Shown here: piece after piece, positions 31,045 through 39,916 of the stretch
Numbering within the stretch: the stretch's first letter is position 1
How the letters are laid out: every line of letters begins with the position of its first letter
From: Bacteroidales bacterium UBA5326
GTDB taxonomy: Bacteria; Bacteroidota; Bacteroidia; Bacteroidales; UBA932
Assembly: GCA_002408205.1 (NCBI GenBank)
Contig: DHQY01000014.1
Coordinates: forward strand, 36,573 to 100,572
DNA length: 64,000 bases
Reading direction: 5' to 3'
The notes under the pieces: generated by a model
The model's input: only the letters and a program-made list of their open reading frames with translations
The model's database searches: none
Told to the model about the DNA's origin: nothing
Program-made: the position numbers and the translations under genes

Positions 31045-33683
31045 AGCGGATATTTATGATAGACGGGCATGCCCTGGTATTCCGGGGGTATTTTGCCTTT
31101 ATAAACAGGCCCATGGTCAATTCAAAGGGAGTCAACACTTCTGCCATATACGGTTTTTGCAAGTCTCTTTTTGAGTTAATACTTAAAGAACGTCCCACAC
31201 ATCTTTTTGTAGCCTTTGATCCGGGTGGAAAAATTTTCCGTCACGAACTATACCCGCTGTATAAGGCCAACAGGCCCGAAACGCCTCCCGTAATAAAAGA
31301 ATCGATCCCTGTCATCAAACACATGCTGGAAGCCTGCCGGATTCCTATTGTTATAAAAGAACAGGTAGAAGCGGATGACGTGATAGGCACACTGTCAAAA
31401 AGGGCAGAGCAGGAAGGTTTTGAAGTGTTTATGGTTACCCCCGACAAAGATTACGGACAACTTGTCTCTCCCAACATTAAAATATACAAGCCCAACGGAC
31501 AGGGAGAAGGATGGGAGATCCTGGGTGTTAAACAGATATGCGACAAATACGGCATTCACACTCCGGAGCAGGTTATTGATATCCTGGCCATCTGGGGCGA
31601 TGCATCGGACAACGTCCCAGGAGTTAAAGGAATTGGCGAGGTGGGAGCACGAAAGCTAATCGGTCAGTACGGTTCGGTTGAGAACATACTGGAACATTTA
31701 CCCGATCTCTCGCCCAAATTGAGGGAACGCTTTACCGAATCCAAAGACATGCTGTTGCTCTCCAAAGACCTGGTTACCATCCGCACGCACCTGGATCTCG
31801 AATGGAACGAAGAGTCATACAAAGTAAGCGCCCCGGGACTCAATCCCCTGAAAGAACTTTTCAGGGAATATGAATTCAACTCCCTTATGAGGCTGCTTCC
31901 CCGCATGGAAGAACTTTTCTGCTGTCCTGGAGAAGCCGGAGAAATGAATCCGGCTCCGCTCCGATCCGATATTCTGAATCAGCGGCCCGAGGTACCCCGG
32001 CAGATAAGCGATGTGGTGGAACAAGCCAGAACGGCCGGAAGGTTCTCCATGGCGGGAACACCGGAACAGCTGATTATCTGCACCGGCTCTAAACTATATA
32101 TTACCCGTGCGCAAAACATCAAACCGCTTCTTGAAAATCCGGCCGTTGCCAAATGCGGATTCGGGCTCAAGGATCTATTTTTGCAACTCAGGCAGGAAAA
32201 CATCATTCCGGCCGGTGTCCTGTGGGATCCTGCACTCATGCATTATCTGCTGAATCCCGAACAAAGTCACAGGCCCGAAGACTTGTCTGTCCTTTATCTC
32301 GACTATTCCCCAGCTCATGTGGAAATAAAGGAAAAATCGTTATTCGACGACCAGAGTATTACAGACGACAACCATATTAGATCCCTGAGCGAAGAAACCC
32401 GGATTGCCTGGCTTCTTAAGGAACCGCTTGCCCGGTTGCTGAAGCAGGAGAATATGGAGGACCTGTACCTGAAGATTGAAATGCCTCTTATTGAAGTGCT
32501 GGCTCATATGGAATACGAGGGGATCCGTGTAGATACGGGTATGCTCCTTTCTTATGGCGACCGGCTGAGACAGGAAGCCGTACAGATAGAATCTCAGATA
32601 AGGGAATACGCTCAGGACCCTGCACTGAACGTTTCTTCGCCCAAACAACTGGGTATTGTATTGTTTGAGAAATTACAGATTGCCGACAGAGTAAAAAAAG
32701 GCAAAAAACAGTATTCCACAGACGAAGAAACATTGAACGCACTGAGTGATCGCCACCCTATAGTGCCGCTTATTCTGGAATACCGATCGCTAAAAAAACT
32801 GCTTTCATCTTATATAGAAAGTATCCCGCTGCTAATAGACCAACGCACCGGACGAATTCATACCACATTCAACCAGACAGTGACCGCAACCGGCCGCTTG
32901 AGTTCTCAAAAACCTAACCTTCAGAATATTCCCATACGCGAAGAAAGGGGAAGAGAGCTGAGAAAAGCCTTCGTCCCCCGGGATAAAGACCACCTGCTGC
33001 TTTCGGCAGATTATTCACAGATCGAGCTCAGGATAATGGCCCATATGAGCGGCGACGACGACTTTATTGCTGCCTTCAACCAGGGGATGGACATTCATTC
33101 AGCCACCGCCGCCAAAATTTTCCACTGTACGGTTGAAGAGGTTACTCCCGAACAAAGAAGCCGCGCCAAAGTCGCAAATTTTGGAATTATCTATGGCATA
33201 TCATCCTTCGGATTGGCCAGCCGGCTGCAGATTCCCAGGAATGAGGCCAGAAAACTGATTGAAGATTATTTTTTACATTATCCAAAAGTAAAGGCATATC
33301 TGGATAATACAATTGCCTTTGCCAAAGAAAAAGGATATGTCCAAACTCTGTTCAACCGTAAACGTTACGCTCCCGATATACACGCTTCCAACTCGCTCAT
33401 ACGGGGACTTGCGGAACGAAATGCCATTAACGCCCCCATCCAGGGCACCGCGGCCGATATCATTAAAATAGCCATGGTAAACATCCACAGGGAAATGAAA
33501 GAACGCAGGCTCAGGAGCCGAATGTTACTTCAGGTCCATGACGAATTGGTTTTTGACGTACATATTTCTGAAAAAGAAGAGATGGAGCGTCTGGTAACCA
33601 GGCTTATGGAAAACGCCACCCGGTTAAGCGTGCCTTTGTCTGTAAGTGCAGGATTTGGATTAAACTGGCTGGAAGCCCATTAA
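31032..33683 (+). CDS. polA: DNA polymerase I with degenerate proofreading domain
   Basis: The 883-residue protein has an intact 5' nuclease (about 1-290, with EQVEADDVIGTL and GVKGIGEVGARKLI) and an intact polymerase (about 480-883). Motif A is LSADYSQIELRI with Asp660, the O helix is RSRAKVANFGIIYG and motif C is QVHDELVFDV with Asp837. The middle 3'-5' exonuclease region (about 300-470) has lost all three motifs: no DxE strand is visible, the exo II segment reads CGFGLKDLF in place of GxNLKYD, and the YxxxD motif is absent. The enzyme should fill gaps and remove primers without proofreading. Confidence 0.93.
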   Translation: MDKVKRIFMIDGHALVFRGYFAFINRPMVNSKGVNTSAIYGFCKSLFELILKERPTHLFVAFDPGGKIFRHELYPLYKANRPETPPVIKESIPVIKHMLEACRIPIVIKEQVEADDVIGTLSKRAEQEGFEVFMVTPDKDYGQLVSPNIKIYKPNGQGEGWEILGVKQICDKYGIHTPEQVIDILAIWGDASDNVPGVKGIGEVGARKLIGQYGSVENILEHLPDLSPKLRERFTESKDMLLLSKDLVTIRTHLDLEWNEESYKVSAPGLNPLKELFREYEFNSLMRLLPRMEELFCCPGEAGEMNPAPLRSDILNQRPEVPRQISDVVEQARTAGRFSMAGTPEQLIICTGSKLYITRAQNIKPLLENPAVAKCGFGLKDLFLQLRQENIIPAGVLWDPALMHYLLNPEQSHRPEDLSVLYLDYSPAHVEIKEKSLFDDQSITDDNHIRSLSEETRIAWLLKEPLARLLKQENMEDLYLKIEMPLIEVLAHMEYEGIRVDTGMLLSYGDRLRQEAVQIESQIREYAQDPALNVSSPKQLGIVLFEKLQIADRVKKGKKQYSTDEETLNALSDRHPIVPLILEYRSLKKLLSSYIESIPLLIDQRTGRIHTTFNQTVTATGRLSSQKPNLQNIPIREERGRELRKAFVPRDKDHLLLSADYSQIELRIMAHMSGDDDFIAAFNQGMDIHSATAAKIFHCTVEEVTPEQRSRAKVANFGIIYGISSFGLASRLQIPRNEARKLIEDYFLHYPKVKAYLDNTIAFAKEKGYVQTLFNRKRYAPDIHASNSLIRGLAERNAINAPIQGTAADIIKIAMVNIHREMKERRLRSRMLLQVHDELVFDVHISEKEEMERLVTRLMENATRLSVPLSVSAGFGLNWLEAH

Positions 33684-33696
33684 ATGTTAAGTGATT

Positions 33697-34848
33697 ATGA
33701 ACTGGCTGGATTTTTTTGAGGAACCCCTCTTATGCCTGATTTGCCTGGTATTGTTCCTTCTTATTACAACCGGGTTTCTGGTGCTATATTCATTTCCGGG
33801 TCCCGGAAGAAAAAAGCGCTCAGGAACTGACACCGTCTCTTCCCAAGGTGTTTCAATCATTGTGAGTGCTAAAAACGAATACGAACGCCTGAAACTGCTA
33901 CTCCCGGCCCTCCTCGAACAGGATTATCCTGAGTTTGAAATCATTGTTGTCAATAAACATTCCGAGGACGATACCGAGGTTCTGCTGGCCTCGCTGGAAC
34001 ATTTCCATAATAATCTGAAGATCAGAAACCTGAACGCAGACGCAAAATACGGACAGGACAACATGATGGCCATTGGCGTAGGCATACGTGCCGCAGCGCA
34101 TCCCTATATTGTTTTTTTCCGCCCCGATGCCATGCCGTCCGGACCGCAATGGCTATCATCGCTTATGGCGTGTTATTGTGCCAAAAACAAACAGATAATC
34201 CTGGGTCATACGTTCTTTGCGCGGACCAACCGGTTTATCCGATACGAAATGATGGATCAGGAACTCAGTTATATGGCCATGGCAAGGATTCGCCTGGCAT
34301 ATGCCTCCAACGGGTTCAACACGGTGTTTCCAAAAAATCTTTTTTTCTCCGAAAACGGATTTGATTCGCGTACTACCGGCCGTCATATTTTTGAACAGGC
34401 CGTTACAGGTCATATCATACGGCACAATAACACCAAACCCTGTACCGACAGCCGTTCGGTGATTACCCTCACACGTACTCTCAACCGAAATGAATGGCAT
34501 CTGCTGCGTATACAGTCATTGCGCACTCATCTGCTGACCGGAGGCTGGCCTTATTTTCTTCTGACACTGGAAAAAACACTGACTGCCGCTTTCTATGTCG
34601 TACTTTTCTATGCGCTGTATACTCTGTTCCGGGACGGTCATCCCCTTTCGGCCGTTTATTCTGCCGGTTTGCTGGGAACGTTGTTAATCCTCAGATGGAC
34701 CGTACTATGGATTTGTTATGCGCGATTCCATAGAATATGGAAGGAGAACAACCTTACCGTGACCGCTCCGCTGTGGGATATGGTCGCGCCTTTTTTTCAC
34801 TGGTATTTTTTGATTTGCCTCTTTATTAAATCTTTAAAAGACAGGTAA
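33697..34848 (+). CDS. Membrane glycosyltransferase, family 2
   Basis: The 383-residue protein begins with a membrane helix (about 13-30). A GT-A domain follows with GVSIIVSAKNEYERLKLLLPALL (about 50-72), DYPEFEIIVVN, HSEDDTEVLL and a PDAMP stretch where metal-binding DxD residues are expected. Two or three C-terminal helices (about 290-375) end the protein. It transfers sugars from nucleotide donors to a membrane-linked acceptor; the product is unknown. It lies 13 bases after polA and 2 bases before the sigma factor gene. ATG 33697 is preferred over the GTG two codons earlier. Confidence 0.84.
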   Translation: MNWLDFFEEPLLCLICLVLFLLITTGFLVLYSFPGPGRKKRSGTDTVSSQGVSIIVSAKNEYERLKLLLPALLEQDYPEFEIIVVNKHSEDDTEVLLASLEHFHNNLKIRNLNADAKYGQDNMMAIGVGIRAAAHPYIVFFRPDAMPSGPQWLSSLMACYCAKNKQIILGHTFFARTNRFIRYEMMDQELSYMAMARIRLAYASNGFNTVFPKNLFFSENGFDSRTTGRHIFEQAVTGHIIRHNNTKPCTDSRSVITLTRTLNRNEWHLLRIQSLRTHLLTGGWPYFLLTLEKTLTAAFYVVLFYALYTLFRDGHPLSAVYSAGLLGTLLILRWTVLWICYARFHRIWKENNLTVTAPLWDMVAPFFHWYFLICLFIKSLKDR

Positions 34849-34850
34849 AT

Positions 34851-35408
34851 ATGTCTCAGTCATTGGATCATCTGGACGACAGGGCGCTTGTTCAACTGGC
34901 CCTTGAAAACAAACAGGAAGCCTATACGCGTTTGCTTGTAAGGCACAAAGACCGTGTCCAGGCATTTATAAACAAACTTATCGTTAACAGGCCCGAGTCA
35001 GAAGATCTGGTATTGATGAGTTTTGACAAAGCATTCAGGAACCTGCGGCATTATAACCCAAAATTTGCATTCTCTACCTGGCTCTATAGCATTGTGCAGA
35101 ACCTGTGCATAGATTATTTCAGGAAGAATAAACAATATTTTGTTTCTCTTGAAGAGGCTTCCGACACCGTAGACATTAACCCCGAAGAAGTATTGATAGC
35201 AGAACAACAGCGACAGGCGCTGGAATCGCTGATTACACAGCTTAAGCCGGAATACAGGGAGGTAATCTGGCTCCGTTATATGCAGCATTATGCCTACGAA
35301 GAAATAGCCGCACAGCTGCAAATCCCTCTGGGCACGGTCAAAACAAGGCTTCACCGGGCCAAGTCAATGCTTTCGGAAATTATGTCTCAGGAAGGAAATC
35401 AGGAATAA
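34851..35408 (+). CDS. ECF-type RNA polymerase sigma factor
   Basis: The 185-residue protein has sigma region 2 (about 25-95, with DLVLMSFDKAFRNL and FSTWLYSIVQNLCIDYFRK) and region 4 (about 125-180, with LKPEYREVIWLRYMQHYAYEEIAAQL and GTVKTRLHRAK). It lacks regions 1 and 3, as ECF factors do. No anti-sigma gene follows; rsmG starts 3 bases later and the glycosyltransferase ends 2 bases before. Control is therefore likely at the level of its own transcription or by a remote partner. Confidence 0.9.
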   Translation: MSQSLDHLDDRALVQLALENKQEAYTRLLVRHKDRVQAFINKLIVNRPESEDLVLMSFDKAFRNLRHYNPKFAFSTWLYSIVQNLCIDYFRKNKQYFVSLEEASDTVDINPEEVLIAEQQRQALESLITQLKPEYREVIWLRYMQHYAYEEIAAQLQIPLGTVKTRLHRAKSMLSEIMSQEGNQE

Positions 35409-35411
35409 GGG

Positions 35412-36092
35412 ATGGACGCAACGCTTATTTTCCGGTTTTTCCCACGCCTGAGCGACTCTCAGAAAGCGCAGTTTGCCGCCCTTCAGCTTTTGTATTCTGA
35501 CTGGAACAGAGCCATAAACGTTATCAGCAGAAAAGACATTGAACATCTTTACCTGCGGCACGTGCTTCATTCTTTGTCTCTGGCCTGTGTGCCGGGCCAT
35601 CCGTTCTGCGTCGGAGCGAAAGTCCTCGATGCAGGAACGGGCGGAGGTTTTCCCGGTATTCCGCTGGCTATTCTTTTTCCCGAAACCCATTTTACACTGT
35701 GCGATTCCATTGCAAAAAAAATAAAGGTAGTTACTGCCGTTTCTGAACAACTCGGTCTGACCAATATCACGCCGGTAACGGCAAGGGCCGAGACGCTTCC
35801 CGGGGGCTTTGACGTGGTGGTTTCCAGGGCCGTCACCCGGCTGGGCGAATTTATTCACTTGGTTAACAACAAACTAACTCCCGCAGGCGTCATCCTGTGC
35901 CTTAAGGGAGGAGACCTGACGGAAGAGATTCGGGAAGCTTCCAGGGTGTGCCATATACCTGAAACCCAATTCAAACTGACGGAACTTTCAGGGTTGTTTC
36001 AAAATATTGGAGATGATTTCTTTGAAACGAAAAAAATTTGTGAAATCAAACAAACTTCGTACCTTTGCGCTCCCCAATCCAAAAGCAATTAA
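35412..36092 (+). CDS. rsmG: 16S rRNA m7G527 methyltransferase
   Basis: The 226-residue protein matches RsmG (GidB). The SAM-binding loop is LDAGTGGGFPGIPLAI (about 70), preceded by RHVLHSLSLA. SRAVTRLGEF near 137 holds the conserved Arg of the family. The enzyme methylates G527 of 16S rRNA. It follows the sigma gene by 3 bases, and the rpmH promoter lies inside its last 35 bases. Confidence 0.93.
   Translation: MDATLIFRFFPRLSDSQKAQFAALQLLYSDWNRAINVISRKDIEHLYLRHVLHSLSLACVPGHPFCVGAKVLDAGTGGGFPGIPLAILFPETHFTLCDSIAKKIKVVTAVSEQLGLTNITPVTARAETLPGGFDVVVSRAVTRLGEFIHLVNNKLTPAGVILCLKGGDLTEEIREASRVCHIPETQFKLTELSGLFQNIGDDFFETKKICEIKQTSYLCAPQSKSN
36037..36067 (+). promoter_or_regulatory. -33/-7 promoter of rpmH
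   Basis: TTTG (36037-36040), a 19-base spacer and TACCTTTG (36060-36067) give a consensus Bacteroidetes promoter. It lies within the end of rsmG. The start site should be near 36073, leaving a leader of about 35 bases before rpmH. Confidence 0.78.
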
Positions 36093-36107
36093 TGTAGATA
36101 TTAAGAT

Positions 36108-36260
36108 ATGAAAAGGACCTTTCAACCATCTCAGCGCAAACGCCGTAATAAACACGGTTTCCGCGAGCGCATGTCCACCCCCAACGGACGTCGGGTTTTA
36201 GCTGCCCGCCGCAGACGCGGACGCAAAAAATTAACCGTATCTGACGAAGATCGTTTCTAA
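36108..36260 (+). CDS. rpmH: Ribosomal protein L34
   Basis: The 50-residue protein starts MKRTFQPSQRKRRNKHGF and continues with a highly basic stretch (RRVLAARRRRGRKKLTVSD), the full pattern of bL34, with a short acidic C-terminal tail (SDEDRF) common in Bacteroidetes. It is a structural part of the large ribosomal subunit. Its own strong promoter lies 41 bases upstream. The PASTA gene starts 3 bases after its stop. Confidence 0.97.
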   Translation: MKRTFQPSQRKRRNKHGFRERMSTPNGRRVLAARRRRGRKKLTVSDEDRF

Positions 36261-36263
36261 AAC

Positions 36264-37088
36264 GTGTCTGGCAGGAAAACCATAGAGAATCAGATCCTCA
36301 GAACGTTACTGCGGATTTTTGTGACTTTAAGTGTGCTTTTTATGGGCACACTTGCTTTCTTATACCTGTACACCCGCCACGGCCAGGATTTCCTGCTGCC
36401 CGATTTTTCGGGTTTATCTGTTGAGGAAGCGGAAGAGATGGCCCGTCCCATGGGATTAAAGCTCGAGGTTACCGATTCGCTTTATATGCCTGCTCTGCCT
36501 AAAGGAGCTATATTCAGGCAGTTCCCGCACGCCGGACAACATGTCAAAAAGAATCGCCGGGTGGAACTGACTGTAAATTCTATTATTCCCAGGCAGGTTG
36601 CCATGCCCTCCCTGGTAGGATTTTCGCTCCGTCAGGCTAAAGCCGAACTTGCGTCTCACGGACTTGCCCTCGGGCATCTTTCCTATGTTCCCGATATGGC
36701 CACCAACAATGTGCTTGCCCAAAGACATAACGGCAGGCCTATCCCTCCCGGAACTTTTATTGAGATTCTTTCCTCCATAGATCTGGAGCTCGGTCTGGCT
36801 CCGGGCCACGAATTGGCCTATATTCCCATGTTGAAAGGAAAAAACCTGGAGGCAGCAAAAGACATCATTAGCGATCATTCCTTAAATACCGGGAGTATTT
36901 ATTATGACAGTTCAGTACTTACGGCGGCTGATACTCTGGCCGCCCGCATATACAGACAAAATCCTCCCTTCTCATCATCTCCGCAATGGCCGCTGGGTAC
37001 AACCGTTCACCTGTACCTGACAATTAATCCGTCCCTGCTTGCACCCGAAGAACTTCCCATTGAAGAAGAAAATGCAGGCGATGAGTGA
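36264..37088 (+). CDS. PASTA-domain membrane protein
   Basis: The 274-residue protein has one membrane helix (about 15-36) and then three PASTA domains (about 43-112, 113-185 and 186-262), each beginning with the pattern LPDFSGLSVEEAEE, MPSLVGFSLRQAKAEL or IPMLKGKNLEAAKD. PASTA domains bind muropeptides or serve as spacers in cell-wall proteins. No kinase or transpeptidase domain is attached. The start is GTG at 36264, the only start that keeps the membrane helix intact. It lies 3 bases after rpmH and overlaps rluD, a gene order I recognise from other Bacteroidetes. Confidence 0.88.
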   Translation: MSGRKTIENQILRTLLRIFVTLSVLFMGTLAFLYLYTRHGQDFLLPDFSGLSVEEAEEMARPMGLKLEVTDSLYMPALPKGAIFRQFPHAGQHVKKNRRVELTVNSIIPRQVAMPSLVGFSLRQAKAELASHGLALGHLSYVPDMATNNVLAQRHNGRPIPPGTFIEILSSIDLELGLAPGHELAYIPMLKGKNLEAAKDIISDHSLNTGSIYYDSSVLTAADTLAARIYRQNPPFSSSPQWPLGTTVHLYLTINPSLLAPEELPIEEENAGDE

Positions 37089-38115
37089 AGATCAGGAACT
37101 ATTCGAACATTTCCATCTGACAGTCGATAAAGGACAGGCCCTGCTGAGGGTCGACAAATTTCTTGTGTCCAAAATGGAATCGACTTCGCGCAACAGGATT
37201 CAGCTTGCGGCAGATTCCGGATACATTTTTGTTAACGACCGGCCCGTTAAGAGCAACTACAGGGTCAAACCGCTGGATGAAGTTCGGATAATGCTCCCCT
37301 TTGAGCGCCGCGAATTCCGGATAGTCGCAGAACCTATTCCGTTGGACATTGTATTTGAAGACAGCGATATACTTATTGTGAACAAACCCGCCGGACTTAC
37401 TGTACACCCTGGGCACGGAAATTACACAGGAACCCTGATTAACGGTCTTGCATGGTATTTTGGTGTCAGGGGCGTTCTCGAGACGGAAGACGGCCGTATG
37501 GGCGTACTGGTCCATCGTATTGACAAAGACACCTCCGGGCTTCTGGTCATTGCCCGATCCGATGAGGCACAGTTCAGGCTGGCCAGGCAGTTTTTTGACC
37601 ACACCGTTAGCCGTAAATATATGGCCCTTGTATGGGGCGACATGGAACAGGACGAGGGCACCATTGAAGGTAACATAGGGCGGCATCCGGGGGACAGACT
37701 TCGTTTTAAAGTTTTCCCGGATGGTAAAAGCGGCAAACCGGCAATCACACACTATAAAGTTCTGGAACGCTTTGGATATGTAACCCTTGTTGAATGCCGC
37801 CTGGAAACGGGCCGAACCCACCAGATTAGGGTTCATATGGAGCATATCGGACATCCTTTGTTTAACGATCCCCGGTACGGAGGCGACAGAATTCGTTGCG
37901 GCACCCAGTTTACAAAATACAAACAATTCATAGACAACTGTTTCGCTCTGCTTCCGGGCCAGGCATTACACGCCAGAACCCTTGGTTTTGTTCATCCTCA
38001 CACGCATAAAGAAGTGTTTTTTGAGATTCCGCCTCCCGCCCGATTTGAAGAACTGACAGACAAGTGGCGCCGATACGCTATTTCCGCACAACCCTCTGAG
38101 GATTCTTTGATATAA
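37081..38115 (+). CDS. rluD: RluD-family 23S rRNA pseudouridine synthase
   Basis: The 344-residue protein has an N-terminal S4 RNA-binding domain (about 15-80, LLRVDKFLVSKM...RNRIQLAADSGYIFVN) and the RluA/RluD catalytic domain. The catalytic Asp is in VHRIDKDTSGLLV; later motifs are GRTHQIRVHMEHIGHP and NDPRYGG. RluD forms pseudouridines in helix 69 of 23S rRNA. ATG 37081 is chosen; ATG 37072 is also in frame. It overlaps the PASTA gene by 8 bases, and its 3' end overlaps the facing ruvC by 38 bases. Confidence 0.92.
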   Translation: MSEDQELFEHFHLTVDKGQALLRVDKFLVSKMESTSRNRIQLAADSGYIFVNDRPVKSNYRVKPLDEVRIMLPFERREFRIVAEPIPLDIVFEDSDILIVNKPAGLTVHPGHGNYTGTLINGLAWYFGVRGVLETEDGRMGVLVHRIDKDTSGLLVIARSDEAQFRLARQFFDHTVSRKYMALVWGDMEQDEGTIEGNIGRHPGDRLRFKVFPDGKSGKPAITHYKVLERFGYVTLVECRLETGRTHQIRVHMEHIGHPLFNDPRYGGDRIRCGTQFTKYKQFIDNCFALLPGQALHARTLGFVHPHTHKEVFFEIPPPARFEELTDKWRRYAISAQPSEDSLI

Positions 38116-38635
38116 AACCTTTCCATGTTTTCGGACCCTGAAGGGGCACAGGAATCTGTAACTGATTTGCATGACATACAGCTACAGCCAACGCATCGGT
38201 AGCATCCCATGAAGCGGGTTCCTGACTGAAATGCAGCATACCTTTAAGCATGGCGGCAACCTGTTCCTTAGAAGCCGCTCCCTTACCTGTAATGGCCAGC
38301 TTAATCTTTCTGGGAGCATATTCGCACACGGGCACATTTCTGGACAATGCGGCCGCCATGGCCACCCCCTGGGCACGTCCCAGTTTGAGCATGGATTGTA
38401 CATTTTTGCTGTAAAAAGGAGATTCAATAGCCATAACATCGGGTTTATACGTATCGAGCAGATCAAACATATGCTCCAGAATGTGTGACATTTTCCGGTA
38501 CGGATCTTTGATCTTCTGCATATTCACAATACCCAGAGCCAGCGTTTCGATACCCTGGGGACCAATATGAATAACCCCGTAACCCATGATATTGGTTCCG
38601 GGGTCAATTCCCAAAATAATGCTTTCCTTTAACAA
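38078..38635 (-). CDS. ruvC: Holliday junction endonuclease RuvC
   Basis: The 185-residue protein has the RuvC RNase-H-like fold. The acidic active site is visible: Asp in ILGIDPGTN, Glu in AIESPFY, and the Asp pair in SWDATDALAVAV. GRAQGVAMAAA and ASKEQVAAML are conserved in the family. It resolves Holliday junctions with RuvAB. No ATG exists near the conserved start; translation most likely begins at TTG 38635, 4 bases after the serS stop. Probably one message with serS and the Na/Pi symporter. Confidence 0.93.
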   Translation of the reverse strand: MLKESIILGIDPGTNIMGYGVIHIGPQGIETLALGIVNMQKIKDPYRKMSHILEHMFDLLDTYKPDVMAIESPFYSKNVQSMLKLGRAQGVAMAAALSRNVPVCEYAPRKIKLAITGKGAASKEQVAAMLKGMLHFSQEPASWDATDALAVAVCHANQLQIPVPLQGPKTWKGFISKNPQRVVRK

Positions 38636-38639
38636 ATGT

Positions 38640-39911
38640 CTATTGTATTTTATTAAAATGCAAATACTTATGCAACACCTCGGGCATCATTATGCCATCG
38701 GGTGTCTGGTTGTTTTCCAGTAAGGCAGCCACAATACGGGGCAGTGCCAGCGAACTTCCGTTGAGTGTATGTACCAGCTGGGGTTTCCCGTCTTCGTCAC
38801 GAAAACGTGCTTTCAGACGATTGGACTGGAAGGTTTCAAAGTTCGATACAGAACTTACTTCCAGCCAGCGTCCCTGAGCTGCGGAATATACCTCAAAATC
38901 GTACGTCATGGCCGAAGTAAAGCTAATATCTCCTCCACACAATCTAATGATCCGGTAAGGCAGCTGCAACGACTGCACCAATCCCTCAACGTGTTTAACC
39001 ATCTGATCAAGCGTATCATACGAATCGGAAGGATGGGTAAGCTGGACGATCTCCACTTTATCGAACTGGTGCAACCGGTTCAGACCGCGTACGTCTTTCC
39101 CGTATGAGCCGGCTTCACGCCGGAAACAGGGCGTATACGCTGTCAGCTTAACAGGCAGTTCGGACCGGTTGATGATTACGTCGCGGTAAATATTGGTAAC
39201 AGGCACTTCGGCCGTGGGGATCATGTAGAAGTTGTCGAGCCCGGCGTGATACATCTGTTCGCTTTTATCAGGAAGTTGCCCTGTACCGTAACCGGAATCC
39301 TCATTAACCATGATGGGCGGCATGATCTCTTTATAGCCGGCACTGGCATTCTCGTCCAGAAAATAACTGATAAGAGCAAACTGCAGCCTGGCACCCTGGC
39401 CTTTATAAACCGGGAAACCGGCTCCTGTTAGCTTCACGCCCAGGTCAAAATCAATAATATCATATTTTTTTGCAAGCTCCCAGTGCGGCAAAGCGTCCTG
39501 GGACAGCACGGGAACCTGGCCGCCTTCACGTACCAGCACGTTATCTTCTGCGCTTTTTCCCCTTGCCACTAATGCATGCGGCAGGTTAGGCAGCAGTACG
39601 AGCATATCGTTCAGATCCTTCTCAAGTTTTTCCTGTTCCTGGAGTAATTCTTTGACCTTTTCCCGGCTTTCAGATGCTTTCACCTTCATCTGTTCAGCCT
39701 CCTGGCGGTTCCCCTGCTGCATAAGCATCCCTATAGCAGCTGCCGTCTTTTTTTGTTCGGCAGACAAGGCATCGGCCTGTGTCTGGGCTGCCCTGCGACG
39801 GGCATCAATCTCCAGTATTTTATATACGGTTTCTTTGGCGTCGACATTCTTTACGGAAAGGCGCTCAATAACAAATTCGGGTTCTTCCCGGAGTAATTTA
39901 AGCGTTAACAT
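38640..39911 (-). CDS. serS: Seryl-tRNA synthetase
   Basis: The 423-residue class II synthetase has an N-terminal coiled-coil arm (about 25-105) that grips the long variable arm of tRNA-Ser. The catalytic core shows motif 2, TPCFRREAGSYGKDVRGL, and motif 3, NGSSLALPRIVAALLENNQ. TAEVPVTN is the serine-binding loop. Length is normal. It lies 5 bases after the Na/Pi symporter stop and 4 bases before ruvC, so the three genes are probably cotranscribed. Confidence 0.96.
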   Translation of the reverse strand: MLTLKLLREEPEFVIERLSVKNVDAKETVYKILEIDARRRAAQTQADALSAEQKKTAAAIGMLMQQGNRQEAEQMKVKASESREKVKELLQEQEKLEKDLNDMLVLLPNLPHALVARGKSAEDNVLVREGGQVPVLSQDALPHWELAKKYDIIDFDLGVKLTGAGFPVYKGQGARLQFALISYFLDENASAGYKEIMPPIMVNEDSGYGTGQLPDKSEQMYHAGLDNFYMIPTAEVPVTNIYRDVIINRSELPVKLTAYTPCFRREAGSYGKDVRGLNRLHQFDKVEIVQLTHPSDSYDTLDQMVKHVEGLVQSLQLPYRIIRLCGGDISFTSAMTYDFEVYSAAQGRWLEVSSVSNFETFQSNRLKARFRDEDGKPQLVHTLNGSSLALPRIVAALLENNQTPDGIMMPEVLHKYLHFNKIQ

Positions 39912-39916
39912 ACTTT

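Noticed and set aside
37099..37926. Long antisense frames, such as 275 codons opposite rluD, 262 opposite GH125 (61324-62112), 258 opposite purL (54228-55004) and 245 opposite the FAD/Fe-S gene (48060-48797)
   Set aside because: Each lies wholly within a well-supported gene, shows no protein motif and has no promoter.
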